Positions 24,443 to 36,514 of a DNA stretch of 62,000 bases are shown here, one piece after another; position 1 is the first letter of the stretch; the number at the start of each line of letters is the position of its first letter. Location: the NCBI GenBank assembly GCA_015680685.1, contig MNCI01001305.1, forward strand, positions 232,811 through 294,810. Reading direction: 5' to 3'. The DNA comes from Gnetum montanum. Taxonomy: Eukaryota; Streptophyta; Gnetopsida; Gnetales; Gnetaceae. The notes under the pieces are model-generated. The model did no database searches, had not been told where the DNA came from, and saw only the letters and a list, made by a program, of their open reading frames with translations. Both the position numbers and the translations under genes were made by a program.

Positions 24443-27400
24443 CTATGGGTCTTCATTTCCATCACCGTCTCTTGTCCCACTAGGTCTCGCATCTTCATTC
24501 AGATTCTACATAAGGTAGAAAATAAAATAGTAAGTCAAACTAAAATCAAGGCTTTTACAAAATAAACCATAGCATGATAAAAGGTGACTAACCTGAGATG
24601 GCCCCACGTCCATGTCGGGGGTATCTGATCCATGACGGCCACAAGACGTCACAAGATCTCCTCCTCAATGAGATTGCCCCAATTTCCCCCTCCTAGGTTA
24701 GCGCTTGCTACTACCTTCCCCTTTTCCATTGCTATCTGTCTAGGTGGTCCTGGGAAAAAGGTGGCAGTGGTGGTCTCCCTGATAGGTAGGGTCACCTCCC
24801 TTTCAGGAGACTCACTTACCGTCACCTGTTGCATGAATCTCTCATAAGCACTAGACACACCAATAACGTCAAAAAATAGCCTAAGGGTATGTGATTTAAC
24901 AATAGCATCCTAGTACTATTTCCAATAGGTGGCACTTTCCATCTTATACATATCTTTATGGTTCTTCTGTGACTGTCCCCATTCGTAAATCTTTGTGTTA
25001 TAGTCTTTCCAGTCTTGGTTCTTCTATGCTAAGAGGTCCATCTGCATGCACTGTTCAATAATTTCACAACTAGCCTTGTTATTGTTCCGTACGACTATCC
25101 AGTATCTGGCATAGTCAATCACAGTCGTATGCCAACTACCATCACGGGTGTCATAGGCTAATAGAAACTTATTCCTAGATCGAAGATCCTCCACCTCCGC
25201 GGTTAGGTTGGTCTTCTCTTTCTCGAGTTTCTATACCCTCTTACATAGGTCTTTATTCACACACCTACACTCCCATAAGGAGCGTGCTAAGAACAACGCA
25301 CATTTACTTGCTTTGTCGTAAATTTGATGAGGTACCTTAGCCACCTCTAGCAGAAGTTTGGGCACAACATCAACCTTGACGGCCTGTCAGGGATCCCACT
25401 TGAGATGGGAGGGTACCATGTATGGAAGAATGTTAGTCACACTCACAAAAGAAAGAAGAAGTAACAACTACAAGAGCCTAGCATAGCAATTGTACTGTAC
25501 CGATCTCAAGATCGATCTTCTTTAAGCGATTGATCATATCCTCGACCACCTCCTCCATGAAAGTGAACTTTTCAGGGGTCTCGGTTCAGGGTCAAAGACG
25601 AATTGAGGATGAAGGGTCAGGGGCATCAATAGTGATGTCCGCTACACAATAAAACATGTTAGCCATGGTAGAGAGGACAATAATAGAGCTAATGAAAAAT
25701 GACGTGACAGTGCAAAGCTCCTACCTAACAAACCCTTAGGTGTGATAGTGGGGGGATCACCCATTGAGAAACTGTTAAGAAAGCAATCAAACTCACTAGT
25801 GTCCAATTGCAACCCCTCTCTTTCCAGCTAACCCAAGAGTATGGCAGCATCCTCAACACTCATCTGCCATTTGGGCACCGAAGCACATTTTGCAAAGGGG
25901 TCATTGGCAGGGGACCCTTCTTCCATAGTCAGGGCCTCTTCCTTCTCCTCTTCAGTAGGCACTCCTACTCTAGGGGCCAAAATTTCATCCTCTTCTTCTT
26001 CTCTTTCTTCTGATAAAGCATAATCATAATTAGCAAGATATTCCAACTTGAAACAGGTGCTACGCTGCATGACGTTGTATAACGTAGCATAGTGTAATAA
26101 GTGTTATGCTAACAAAACTAGTTTAGCATACTTACCAACTGAGGGTTGCACTCTGCAAACTTTGATCCATAGCTTCTTCCCCCTCTCTTCATTTATGCAG
26201 GAAGTCTCTTCAGTAGGAAGAGACCTTTTATGTTGCAGCCTAGTCTTTATAGTCTCTGCAATGAGGCATTCCCCCCTTAACAAATTGCCTGTGTTGATGG
26301 GGCGAACCTCTCTCACACTATCTCAGCCATGAAAGGGGCATGCCACCTGATCCCTCATCATTATTAAAAGCGATTCCCTGATAGCTTTCGGGGGGTCTTG
26401 GGATCGGATGGTCTAAAAAACCTGCCAGATCCATGGCTTCAATATCTGGTTACAATCTTGCAGTACCCAGGCACCATTCTCATGAACTACCAGAAATTTT
26501 GCAAAGTGTCGTAGGCAAGCTACAAAGAAGGTGTAATGCATATTGAAACAGGACTCAAGCTTCTCGCAAAGCTTGACCATTTTAGCACGCAAGCCTTTAG
26601 AAAGGTACCAAGACTAGTTATCACAAGTTTCTTCTTCCATAACCTCCCTCATTATCCAAGCCTACTCCATGCCAAGGATTTTCCCTTGGAAAAGTAGCTT
26701 GGGGAAAGCACGTGCACGAAAAATAGGGTAAATCGTTTTGCCCACCGTCAACTTGACCTTGTGGATGTAAATCCCCTTTTGGTACTTAGCCATCCCCAAC
26801 CATTCCTCAATGTCCACCTGATGGTTTGCATATTTCTTAGATTTTTTTCCTACAAGGAGACCATTAGAAGGGACACCAAAAAGGTTTGCAAATAGTTGGT
26901 CATTAATTTCAAATACCACCCATACATTATGAACACGTGTGCGAAAGCGGTCAGCCTTCTCGATGAAGGAATCAGCTAGGGAGAGCATTTCTGCAGCCAG
27001 GATATTCAGATTTATAGCCAGGAATAAGTTCATGAGCTAGCCTCTTGAATGTTATGAACAAGGGTATTTGGGGCCCTGTGGCAAAGCTAATGCTACTTCT
27101 CCTCCACCTCCCCGCACTTGAAGAAGAGGTTGGTATTGTCATGCCTAGAGGTGATCACAATGACCTCTTCTGATTCCCTATCTACTGCAATAGTTAACAG
27201 CAAAAAAAATAGTTAGAAAAAAAATGAAAGTACAACACACATGAATAAATCCATATTCTAACATACTAGGTTTCAATGACATAGGAAATGATGGAAATTC
27301 CACCAGAACATTTTCTACGGTAATCGGTCGATGCAATGCCCATTCGCTATCCAACTAGCAAACTTCCTTACACCTCCCATAGAATTTGGAATACCTAGTT

Positions 27401-29190
27401 GGATAGGTTCTAAAGTTAAATCCAAGTTGTTCTATGACACTGACATGCACGTTCTCGGTGGAAGAGAACTCCTGTGGAGCCGTCCGGGCCACCGCCAATG
27501 CATCCATATTACCATGAAGACCACCTTTGTCAATGTAAAACCTAGTGACATACAAGAATACTGTAAGCATCTCTATCTAGAATAAAACAAATCATACAAC
27601 ATGTTAAAATACCTTTACATGACTTATCCACTGGCATAGTAAACAATTCCAGGTGGGTTTTGAAAGCAAGTGCCCATGTGATGGGCAATGTATAACGTGT
27701 TGTATAAATGATAGCATTTATACTTAGGCATCTCCCAGATCCAACTTAAGCACCTCAAGCCTCTTAGGCACTGGTTGGAGCTTTCTAACCCTTCACCCTC
27801 AAGCAACTTCAAGATGCCTCAGTTTGCGCCAAGCAACAATGTCTCTATAAGTACAGTGGTTGTTTCAGTTGATAGGTGTGACCACACGATCATACTAAAA
27901 TGGCAGAGGAGGAATTGTAGGAAGTCTATGCCCCCTTTTAGAACCATATCACCTGCTGCCCTACACATGCATGGGGAGGAGGAACTTTGGCCACAGGTTC
28001 ATTGAGGCAACACAGGACTCCTACAAGTTCAAGGATAATCAAGATAGGCTTCAACATGATCCTGCATAACAAAACACCAAATGTTAGAATTGTGTTCAAG
28101 TAATAATTACTGATGTAGCATAGCATGACCTTATGTTTACATCTAGAGTAGCGCAATCCTTCGATTACAAATTTTCTTTTAGAATGAAACAATAAGTCCT
28201 TTATAGAATAGAGGCAAACATTGCAAGCTGCGTAACAAAGTGTTACTTGTAGCATAACGTAGCAATCAAGTCCCACGCAACGTAACAACAGTGTGTGCAT
28301 CCCACAGTGTGACAATTACATTGTGCACAGCACAACATAACAGACATGTAGCATAACAGTTATACTTCCACATGCGGGTAAGAACTATGCTACGCGCAGC
28401 ATAGAAAAATCAATGCACAGCATGTAACGTAGTAAATGAACAAGCACAAGAAAACATCCAATGATGTAATGAATAGAATACTGTAACAGGCATTGCAGCA
28501 TAGCAAATTTGGTAGTATAGTGAATTTAACAATGTAGCAGCATTACAAGTTTGATAGCATAGCAATGTGATAGACTACCAATATTATAGCCTAAGGGCCT
28601 CATAGCATAGTAGCATAGCGTAACAACAACCATGTTACAGAACTACGCAAATAAAAAAATAAGAGTTCATAGTGTCCCCATTGTCCCAATCCTACAGCAT
28701 GAAGTAGCTCATGCTAAACTACACCAAATATGTGTCATTCTGCTACAAAACTTGCCAAGCAAACAAACCCCTCTAAGAGCGGTACGCTATGTCGAGTGTG
28801 TGCTATGTTCCCCAAAATTTCCCAAACCCCTGTGATAACGTAGTAACCATTCTTAACAATGGCGGCCAGGGTGGTACTACATGCAGCCATAGCGTAGCAC
28901 CCATATGGCCTTTGCCGCTAGGTAGTGACAAGCACAGCGTAATGGACAAGGTAGAAACAAAAACAATGGCAATGGTTGCAAAAGTGACAACAATGACAGT
29001 AATGACAATATAACCCCATACATCACCTAAATGCGTTACATAATGGAAACAAGGGTAGCATAGTGACTTACCGAGTAGATGGAGCCTCCTACTGCACCTC
29101 AACACATACCTTAGAGAGGCATCCCAGAGTCTCCTTCACCTCATCTACCTTGGCAAGTCCCCTATGCTTACGTTTGCCCTTGCACACCAT
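24443..29190 (-). pseudogene. Antisense eight-exon gene inside element B
   Basis: Exons on the minus strand: 29190-29072, 28061-27628, 27541-27267, 27184-26136, 26009-25725, 25641-25501, about 25412-24593, 24505-24443. All were placed by alignment to C plus splice borders (GTAAGT at 29071, GTATGT at 27266, GTAAGT at 26135, GTAGGA at 25724; acceptors such as GTTATGCAG at 28062 and TATTGCAG at 27185). Exon 1 begins MVCKGKRKHRGLAKVDEVKE. Exon 2 has an FCP1/HAD-like pattern (LIILELVGVL, then FLQFLLCHFSMIVWS). Exon 5 opens with EEREEEEDE. Exon 7 contains a heptad-like stretch (LEKEKTNLTAEVEDLRSRNK). The end is GNEDP-stop. Stops and two damaged splice sites (AT for GT at 27627, TA for AG near 25413) show decay. 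No function is assigned. Confidence 0.75.
28062..29071 (-). other. First intron of the antisense gene of B
   Basis: It has a GTAAGT donor and a GTTATGCAG acceptor. The 1010 bases are rich in GTAGCATAGCGTAAC-type motifs (for example 28120, 28255, 28435, 28610, 28890). The matching intron in C is 39101-39622. Short frames inside are not supported. Confidence 0.6.
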
Positions 29191-29469
29191 TGCTTTGCTC
29201 ACGAATCAGTCGTACCAATTGCTACGCTATGTCTGTTTACTCTCTCTCTCTGACATGCTACGCTCTGAGTATGGGCTCTGGGCTCTGACAATGAAAATGG
29301 AAAATTTACTAGGGGGTAATCCCCTATTTATAATTGATGCAGTAGAAACAAACTTGTAATTTTCATATCCTAAGTAACGTGGGAAACCCCCATAGTGTAA
29401 CACTACTATAATAAAGTCCCACTACAGCGTAACACTCGTCGGTGGCATAGTGGGCCCATCAAATTTCAA

Positions 29470-29905
29470 ACTTGTTAATAGTCTGCTAAGACCTTAAATT
29501 GGCAACCCTGGTTTACAAAATATTACATAGTGTCAGTCCCCAAAGATGTTAAACTAGCAATGTTAACCCATAGTCTAGCCTAGTGACAGTCCACAAATAT
29601 CTTAAACTAGGAACGTTAGCTTCTCTCACCCCACCATGGTCTACAAAGAATGTTAAGCTATAATATAGCCCAATAACGGTCCACAAAGATCTTAAACCAG
29701 CAATTTTAACCTATAGTGAAGTCCATATGATGGTCCTCCATGACCTTAAACTAGCAATCTTAACATTCATTTCATTTCACATTTTAGACCCATTGACGGT
29801 CCACCATGACGTTAAACTAGCAAATTTTAGCATTCATTTTACGTTCCAAAATAAACTATTACACTATTGTGGTCTGCTAAGACCTTAAATTGATAATTAT
29901 ATTAT
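29470..29905 (+). repeat. Hairpin-motif array before RT of B
   Basis: Eight units about 50 bases apart start near 29475, 29531, 29583, 29637, 29674, 29731, 29793 and 29868. Examples are GTCTGCTAAGACCTTAAATT, GTCCTCCATGACCTTAAACT and GTCCACCATGACGTTAAACT. The arms (GGTC...GACC) can pair around a 4-6 base loop. The array ends 70 bases before the candidate acceptor. Confidence 0.8.
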
Positions 29906-29979
29906 GTCACATCATTGCATTACATGTGGTTGCTTCAAACAGGTATCACTTGACTTGGTTTATTTGCTTGTTGTGACAG

Positions 29980-31602
29980 GTCCACTCAAAAAATGGTTAT
30001 GCATGGTGAGCTTTCTTAGCCTTTGATCCTAACAAGTCCCTATGGCAAGTTAACAAGATGCCTAAATTCAAAATTAATAGACTTTGAGTTATCTTCTCAC
30101 AATACCATAGTGTCACTGGAAACATCCCTAGACTAGCCTGAACATCTGGTCCAAGCCTTAGACCTAGAGGTTGGGGATGTGACTAAGGACCCTCTCACTG
30201 AAATTCCCATAACTACCACTAGGGGTGAAGCAAAGACCCTGAAGGTTAGCTCTTTATTACATCCACAAGTACACCAAAACATCTCCAAGGTTCTCCATGA
30301 CAATATTAAAGTGTTTGCATGGTCATACGACAACATACCGGGCCTTAACCTGCGGCTCATACAACACAACATTATACTAGATTCACATGTCAGGGCAGTC
30401 AAGCAAAGGCTCGTAAGATCAAATCAAAAATTGCACTAGCAATACGCGATGAGATCACCAAACTTTACCAAGCTGATTTCATCTGGGCAGTTGATTACTT
30501 AGAATGGGTATCAAACATTGTTGTAGTTTCTAAGAAAATGGGAGGTATATGAATTTGTATAGACTTTCAAGACTTGAATAAATCAATGATTAAAGATGAT
30601 TTCCCATTACCAAGTATCAATCAACTTATAGACACTATGGCTGGTCATGCCTTACTGTCCTTCATGGATGGGTTTTCAGGCTATAACCAGATCCGCATAA
30701 ACCCAGAGCATCAGCTGTCAACCACTTTCATGACCCCTTGGGAAACCTTTTGTTATATAATGATGCCCTTTGGACTCAAAAATGCTGGAGCAACCTACCA
30801 ACGAGCGATGAATTATATTTTTAGTGACTACCTTTTGTAGAGATTAGACGATTACATGGATGACATAGCAATCAAGTCTAAGGAAGCTATCGTCTTCCCA
30901 ATGATCTCAACATAGTCCTCCAACATTGCCGGAGGCATAACCTACACATTAACCCTAAGAAATGTGTTTTCAAAGTTAAAATCAGATGCATGCTAGGTTT
31001 TGTACTATCAAAAACACACATATGAGTGGACCCTGATAAAGTGAGGGCCATCGTTAACTTAGCACCACCTACAAACCTCAAAGAGTTGCCTGGGTTGCAA
31101 GGCAGAGAACAGTTTATCAGAAGGTTTATGTCGAAGTTCACAAACAAGCTACACCCCATGCAACACCTAATTAAAAAGGGGATCAACTTTGAGTGGACAG
31201 ATCTATGTCAACAAGCCTTTGATAACTTAAAAAAGAGCTTTTGCACCTCCCAACTATTTACCCACCATAGAGGGATAAGAATTTCTACATCTACCTTACC
31301 ACTTTGAACACATCTATTGCTACGTTGCTATGCCAAAAAAGGAATGACGGGTCCAAAATCCTAGTCCACTACTTGAGCCATGCACATGTAGCTTATGAGG
31401 CAAAGTACAATGAGGTAGAAAAATATTATCTCACTCTAGTATTTTTGCTAAAAAAGTGGAGACATTACCTATTCCCTAGCAAGGTCAACATCATACACAA
31501 AAGCAACATACTTCGGGTTATTACAAAAAACTTGTACAAGAGTAGTAGGATAGCCCAATGGAAAGAAATAACGATGGAATTCGATTTACATTATGTAACC
31601 CA
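29980..31602 (+). pseudogene. Reverse transcriptase and first RNase H part of element B
   Basis: After a decayed start, the frame shows LEVGDVTKDPLTEIPI, VFAWSYDNIPGL (30308-30343), the RT core LSFMDGFSGYNQIRINPEH and MMPFGLKNAGATYQRAMNYI (30655-30820), and the catalytic YMDD in DDYMDDIAIKS (about 30850). The thumb and connection follow (LAPPTNLKELPGLQGR, about 31060; FEWTDLCQQAFDNLKK). The usual RNase H region is at about 31290-31580 (LSHAHVAYEAKYNEVEKYY). At least six stops or shifts occur. At 31602 the frame is cut by C; it resumes at 50305 in phase once one ACCCA copy is discounted. Confidence 0.88.
31598..31602 (+). repeat. Left target-site duplication of C
   Basis: ACCCA here is repeated exactly at 50300-50304 on the other side of C. 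Five bases is the usual length for Ty3/gypsy integration. Confidence 0.9.
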
Positions 31603-33344
31603 TGTAGCAATCGAAAACGTTGGTGGCTGGAAGAACATCAGGGTCGGCGGACGCGATAGTTCCAACCCCGTATCCGCGGGAGGGCGATGCTGGGTGTGTG
31701 CGAACACGGGGTGCCCTAAACGGTCTGGTCAATCAGACAGGGACTTACGTTGACGTCAATATCGCCTTTGCAACGTAAATAACGTGAAATGTGAGATAAT
31801 TCTTACAAGTAAATAAAGTAGGAGAAAAAATGTGAAAGTGCAATAGTAATACGAAATAATGCTTAAAGATGAACAAAACAGAAAATAATGCAAAGAAACA
31901 AGATAGAAAATGGAGGATAAAGTAGAGTATGCTTAGAAACATGCACCCCTCCAAAGCTACAAACTCATCCGATCAGGATGGATACAATCAGCTACACAGT
32001 GTGACAGAGTGCAGAGGTCCCGAGAGAAACCGAGGTGTGCCGAAAAAAGGAAAGAGCTATGTGCTTGGACACGGACTTCACGTACAAATAATGCAGGGCT
32101 CTACCAAGGTGGTAGAACAGAGATGAGGATCTTATGCCAGCTGAAAGAGACTCTCTATTTCTAATGTTAGACAGATAACTTTTCTTATTACAATGTTGGC
32201 CAGGGGGAAATCTTTGTTTCAGAATTTCAAAGTCCCCACTACTTGGAAGCTGCTTGCTCCCAGAAGATGCGAACTCTTTTGAAATTGCCAACTTTACAAT
32301 TTGCTAACTTTTCCAAATTATGGGTTTCTTTTTTAGTAAAACATCGTGGACCGTTATATGCTGTTTGCCAGGATATTTATAGGGCTCAAGGTAAGCAAAA
32401 AAAAAGGTAGTTTCAATGCTACGCGCTGCAAGCTTGTGCTATCTCACTGGTGCTACTCAAGCCATCTGTGACTGTTGGGCTTACAAGACCATTGTGATGC
32501 AAATCTGCCATGCAATAACTGCGATCCTACCATGCCGTCATCGTGCCGTCAGCATCTGGAGACGTGTGCCAACAGTCCGATTAGGTGGAGTGCATTGATG
32601 TCATGCAACCACCTCCTTACCTTGTTGTGCTTTGTGATGTAGCATGCTCAGCATAGTGTAGCACCTTGTTGTGTGTTCTGCTATTTGTTACATGCTTGCT
32701 ACGATATGCTATGCTACATAGCGTAGCGTAGCGTAGCAACTTTCCTTAGTCACAAGATTTTTGTCGATTTGCAAACCATTCTTCTACGTTGCAAGTTTTG
32801 CGAACTTTGTCGAATTCACCTTTTGAACTGCCTTTTGTCTCTTCCACAGGATTGCTATGCCTTGCTGTGCCATGTAGCTTAACGTAGCGTAGCAGCAGAC
32901 AGAGTCTGCCACTTCCTAACGAAAAAAGGACATCACCGTAGAACTCGAAATTGGGCGAGGGGAGTGGGTAGTGAAGTTTTTGGCATGCTACGTTGTGTGA
33001 CATCACGTAGTGTAGCACTTCATTCTGCCATCTTCTTCTGAAGCTTGCTACACTACATAGCGTAGCAGGCTTCGTGACTTAGAAAACTTGCCGAACTGTT
33101 TCTTGCGCATCCAGGAGGATGCCGTCGATTCAGCACGCTGTTCCTGAGCAGGCTACCAACTGTTTAGGCTACTTTGGTGGGTGGGCAGGATGGTATAGAA
33201 CCTATCCATGCTCAAAGTAGAAAATTTGCTGAACTGGCCGACCTGGACTCAAAATGTTCTTCTCCCGATGAACTGCCATCATGCTGTGCAGACTGCCAGA
33301 TCCTGGTGAGGCCAAGATCATCCCATGTTTTTTAGGATGTTTCA
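31603..33344 (-). repeat. 3' LTR of element C
   Basis: The minus strand runs from TGAAACATCCTAAAAAACAT to TTTTCGATTGCTACA and pairs with 48551-50299. TATAAATA lies at 32381-32374. The block AAGTCCCTGTCTGATTGACC near the 3' end is shared with B. Palindromes such as GCTATGCTACATAGCGTAGC lie at about 32707, with others near 32880, 33000 and 33055. Transitions between the two LTRs are common, often at CpG. Confidence 0.9.
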
Positions 33345-33358
33345 TTGGCCCCTCTTTG
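33345..33358 (-). promoter_or_regulatory. Polypurine tract of element C
   Basis: The minus strand reads AAAGAGGGGCCAA immediately before the LTR start TGAAACATCC. It matches the tracts of B, D and F. Confidence 0.75.
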
Positions 33359-34355
33359 TCGATGTCTGGAGAATAGGCTCGATGAACGTCGGGAAAGAAT
33401 ACGAAACACCGTAGTAGGCAAAATGCAAAAGTTGTTGCTTGGTGAGTACTGGGACGTCGCTTGGCCGTGCTTGAGAATGTTGCATTGCTTTTGTGAAGGT
33501 TAAGGCAGAGAGCAAAGATGATGTTTAGCTGAGTCCCTTGTTGGAGTGCTCTGAGGGGCTCATTTGAATTTTCATCTTTGGCTGGCGTTGTTCTTCAACC
33601 TCCTATAAGCAGGTGTCCCCTCCGTAGGATGAGTTGTGTTAAATCCATGGAGGGTTCTAACTTGCCTACTGCAGTCTTCAGCACGGCAAGTTGTGTTACG
33701 CGTGTGCCAGAATTTGCACTCTCAAATAGCCATGTTAGTCGAGGCACTCGCTTCGCAATGCTATAGCTTTTGCTGTTGTAACGGGATGTGTCTGCGAGTA
33801 CGAGGTCTTTCTGGCTATTGGCATTGTTGTTACTCTTGGGCACCATTGTTGGTGTGAGATGCCCAAAGCAAGGAGGCTAGCAGCGGTCTTGGCAATACCA
33901 ATCGCAGGGGAGCTGGTCCCCAAGGCACCGGGGACATAGATGCACTGGAATCCCCGCCAAAGGAATGCATGCTCACTTCAGCTATAAGATCAGCTACCAC
34001 ATAGTTGAACATTGCATGAGCCAAAACCCTGGTGGGGACTAAAGAGCAACAATATTATGGCTAGGCCACAATATTGTCAGCACCTCAGAAGCAGAAATGA
34101 GCCCAGGAACTACCATTAGGGCGATGGGTCGTGGCGACGGTAGGTTCAAAGGGCCCGTATCACATCATACGACGTCTTCAAAGGGTTAGCATGACACCAA
34201 GGGTGGCGGCACGTATGCCCCGGACTGTGTTCTCTTTGCGTCGAGAACTGTGTCTTGGAGCTGCGATGTCCCACCCACACGTCAGTTTCATGCTCCTTCG
34301 TTCAACGTGTATCTGGTGGTGGTGCATGTTGATGGTGCGACGCGAACCCAGTTTA
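33359..34355 (-). other. 3' leader of element C, no gene seen
   Basis: These 1.0 kb lie between the polypurine tract and the hairpin array. The first 65 bases are a block conserved in all five elements (GGTGTTTCGTATTCTTT on the minus strand, then ACATCGACAAAGAGGGGCC). Short frames on both strands have no similarity to retroelement proteins. No envelope-like gene was seen. Confidence 0.6.
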
Positions 34356-34612
34356 AGGTCTTGGTAGACCGTGTGCTAGTTTAAGGTCCCAAGGGACCGC
34401 TGTGCTAGTTTAAGGTCCCAGCAGACTATACATGCCAATTTTACGTCGTAGTGGACATGCAATGCCAGTTTATAGTCATAGTGAACTAACAGTGCCAGTT
34501 TTACACCATGGCGGGCAGTGCTTGGTGCTGCTAGTTTATCATCATTGTGGACACTACCTGGTGCGACTGCCAGTTTATCGTCGTAGCGGACGGTGCTTGT
34601 TGTTGCCATTGC
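34356..34612 (-). repeat. Hairpin-motif array after integrase of C
   Basis: About eight units with a ~35-base period begin four bases past the pol stop. On the plus strand they read CTAGTTTAAGGTCCCAAGGGACC, CCAGTTTATAGTC and similar; in element sense they are GGTCCCTTGGGACCTTAAAC. The arms GGTCCC/GGGACC pair perfectly here, whereas B uses GGTCT/AGACC. Confidence 0.8.
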
Positions 34613-34615
34613 ACT

Positions 34616-35740
34616 TCAAACATAGTATGGCTTGTGGTACGTATCGTTCACCGGGTTGGTGAACTTGTTGTCGTCCATGTCTGCCAACTTGAAGGCTCCA
34701 TTCCCAAAGGCTTTAGTGACCACGTGAGAACCTTCCCATTTGGCTGAGAACTTACTTACATGCTCACGGATGGCCTTGAGGATGAGGTCTCCCTTCTACA
34801 CTAGCCGCCAATGCAGGTCTATACAATGCTTCTAATGTTCTTTGTTCTGGTAATGCTCAATACGTCTCAGCGTCTACAAGGGTTCCTCCTCTACTGAGTC
34901 AAGATCAATGGTTCATGATTCGTTGTTCTGGGCTTCGCTTACGGCGTCAGATAGGATCATCTGAAGTGAGGGTACCTACAACTCAAGAGGCAATACAGCT
35001 TCAGATTTGTAAACAAGACTGTAAGGGGTCTTATTCATCATAGTTTTGCAAGTAGTTTGATAGGCCCAAAGGACGTAGAGTATTTGCTCGTGCCACCACC
35101 TCTTGCTATTGCTAAGCATACGCTTCAGCAAGTTGATGATGGACTTATTTGTAGCCTCCGCCCACCCGTTTGCTTATGGATAATAAGGGGAAGAAAATGA
35201 TTATTTAATGCCTAGGTTTCTATAGAAGGTTTGGGTTTCCATACTGCTAAAATGTGGTCCATTGTCAGTCACAATAGTCATCGGAAGCCCAAACCTAGTT
35301 ACGATGTTATCGAGGATGAAATGGCAAATTTGCTGAGATGTCATTTTCCTCAAGGGAATAGCTTCCACCCACTTAGTAAAATACTCTGTGACAGTGATAA
35401 TGAAGCTATGCCCTACGAAGAACTTAGTTGTGATAGGCCCTATGAGGTGCACTATGAGGTCTAGTCCCCATTGTTGGAAGGGCCACATAATTTGCGTTGG
35501 GTGAAATTTTATAGGTGCTATGTGTATGAGGTTTGCATATCTTTGGCATGTGTCACATGTCTTGACCTTCGACAGGCAGCCACGCTCCATGTAGGGCCAA
35601 TAGTACCCTAGGCATCTAATTTTTACAACCATAGCCTTGGGTGCTATGTGTCCACCACACAGCCCTTCGGGAACCTCATTAACTACCTTTTGTGCTTGCT
35701 TACCGCCCACGCATGCCAGCAATATCCCATCGTAGGATCG
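34616..35740 (-). pseudogene. Integrase of element C
   Basis: From the 5' side: a zinc-binding region (GLCGGHIAPKAM... KTCDTCQRY, about 35660-35540), the catalytic core with WGLDLIVHLIGP (first Asp), IVTDNGPHF (second Asp, about 35265) and, after a stop, NGWAEATNKSIINLLK with the third acidic residue (about 35150). WHEQILYVLWAYQTTCKT, TPYSLVYKSEAVLPLEL and the end WEGSHVVTKAFGNGAFKLAD then PVNDTYHKPYYV-stop follow. All three catalytic acids are present, but several in-frame stops abolish the protein. Confidence 0.88.
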
Positions 35741-36514
35741 TCAGCACAGGGCGTCATTTCCCATGAACACGTATTGCCGACCACGTTTGCAGATTGCATC
35801 TCTTTGAGCCGATGTCAATCCACTTGGGGAATCACCATACTGTAAATAAGCTTTAATGTTATCATACCACTCCAGGGTATCCGCAGCATTGATAGAGACC
35901 ACATGTTCCGCCTGAGTGATAGGCTTCGTGCACTTTATGATCACAGTTGGCAAGTTTGCCAAGGAATGCGATGGGATGTTTAATGTGAGCGTAGCTAAGG
36001 CGTCTGCTACGGTGTTCTCATTGCATGGCACGTGTTGCACATCAGTGGTTACGAATTGCTTCAGTAAGGTTTTTTCTAGGTCGCAGTAGGGTTGCAGGTG
36101 TGTGGCCTTGTAGGCATAGACTTTGGTGATTTGATTCACAAATAGTTGTGAATCTCCCTGAATCGCTAGGTGTTGTACATGTAGCGCGCAGGCAGTTAAG
36201 AGGCCTCTGAGTAGCCCCTCGTACTCTACCATGTTGTTGGTGCAAGGGAACACAAAACGATAAGCCGATGGATACATTTCCCCAGAGGGGAATGTGATCG
36301 TGGTAGTGACGCTACCTCCTCGCGTGGTCGAGGCATCGTCAAAATGTAAGATTGCCTCGAAATGTGATGGGACAATGGAAACATTGGTAACGTATTCATC
36401 TGGGAACTCAAGATCTACGATTGCCTGGTCGTCGACTGGTGAGGCCACCAGTTGGGTTGCTATTGCTTGGCCCTTTGTCGATGATTGACTTACATAACGT
36501 ATGTCGAACTCCAT
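35741..36514 (-). pseudogene. Second (plant/archaeal-type) RNase H of element C
   Basis: The open frame of 257 codons contains LHFDDASTTRGG, NNMVEYEGLLRGLLTA, QGDSQLFVNQITKVYAYK and NENTVADALATL. These are the four acidic sites D, E, D and D of RNase H. This extra domain after the usual one marks the Tat clade. The frame then leads into the integrase zinc region after a stop. It is the longest uninterrupted frame in the window and the likely least damaged domain of C. Confidence 0.85.

Larger units (their letters stand above)
23813..29979 (+). other. Candidate intron between protease and RT of B
   Basis: The left border AG/GTAGTA follows the last conserved protease-module codons. The right border TTGCTTGTTGTGACAG/GTC is preceded by a T-rich tract and followed by sequence aligning with the RT-module start of C. 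C has GT and AG at the same aligned points (43836 and 38111), and in C the two flanks are in the same frame. A spliced intron between protease and RT is known for Ogre elements. Splicing here is inferred. Confidence 0.55.
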
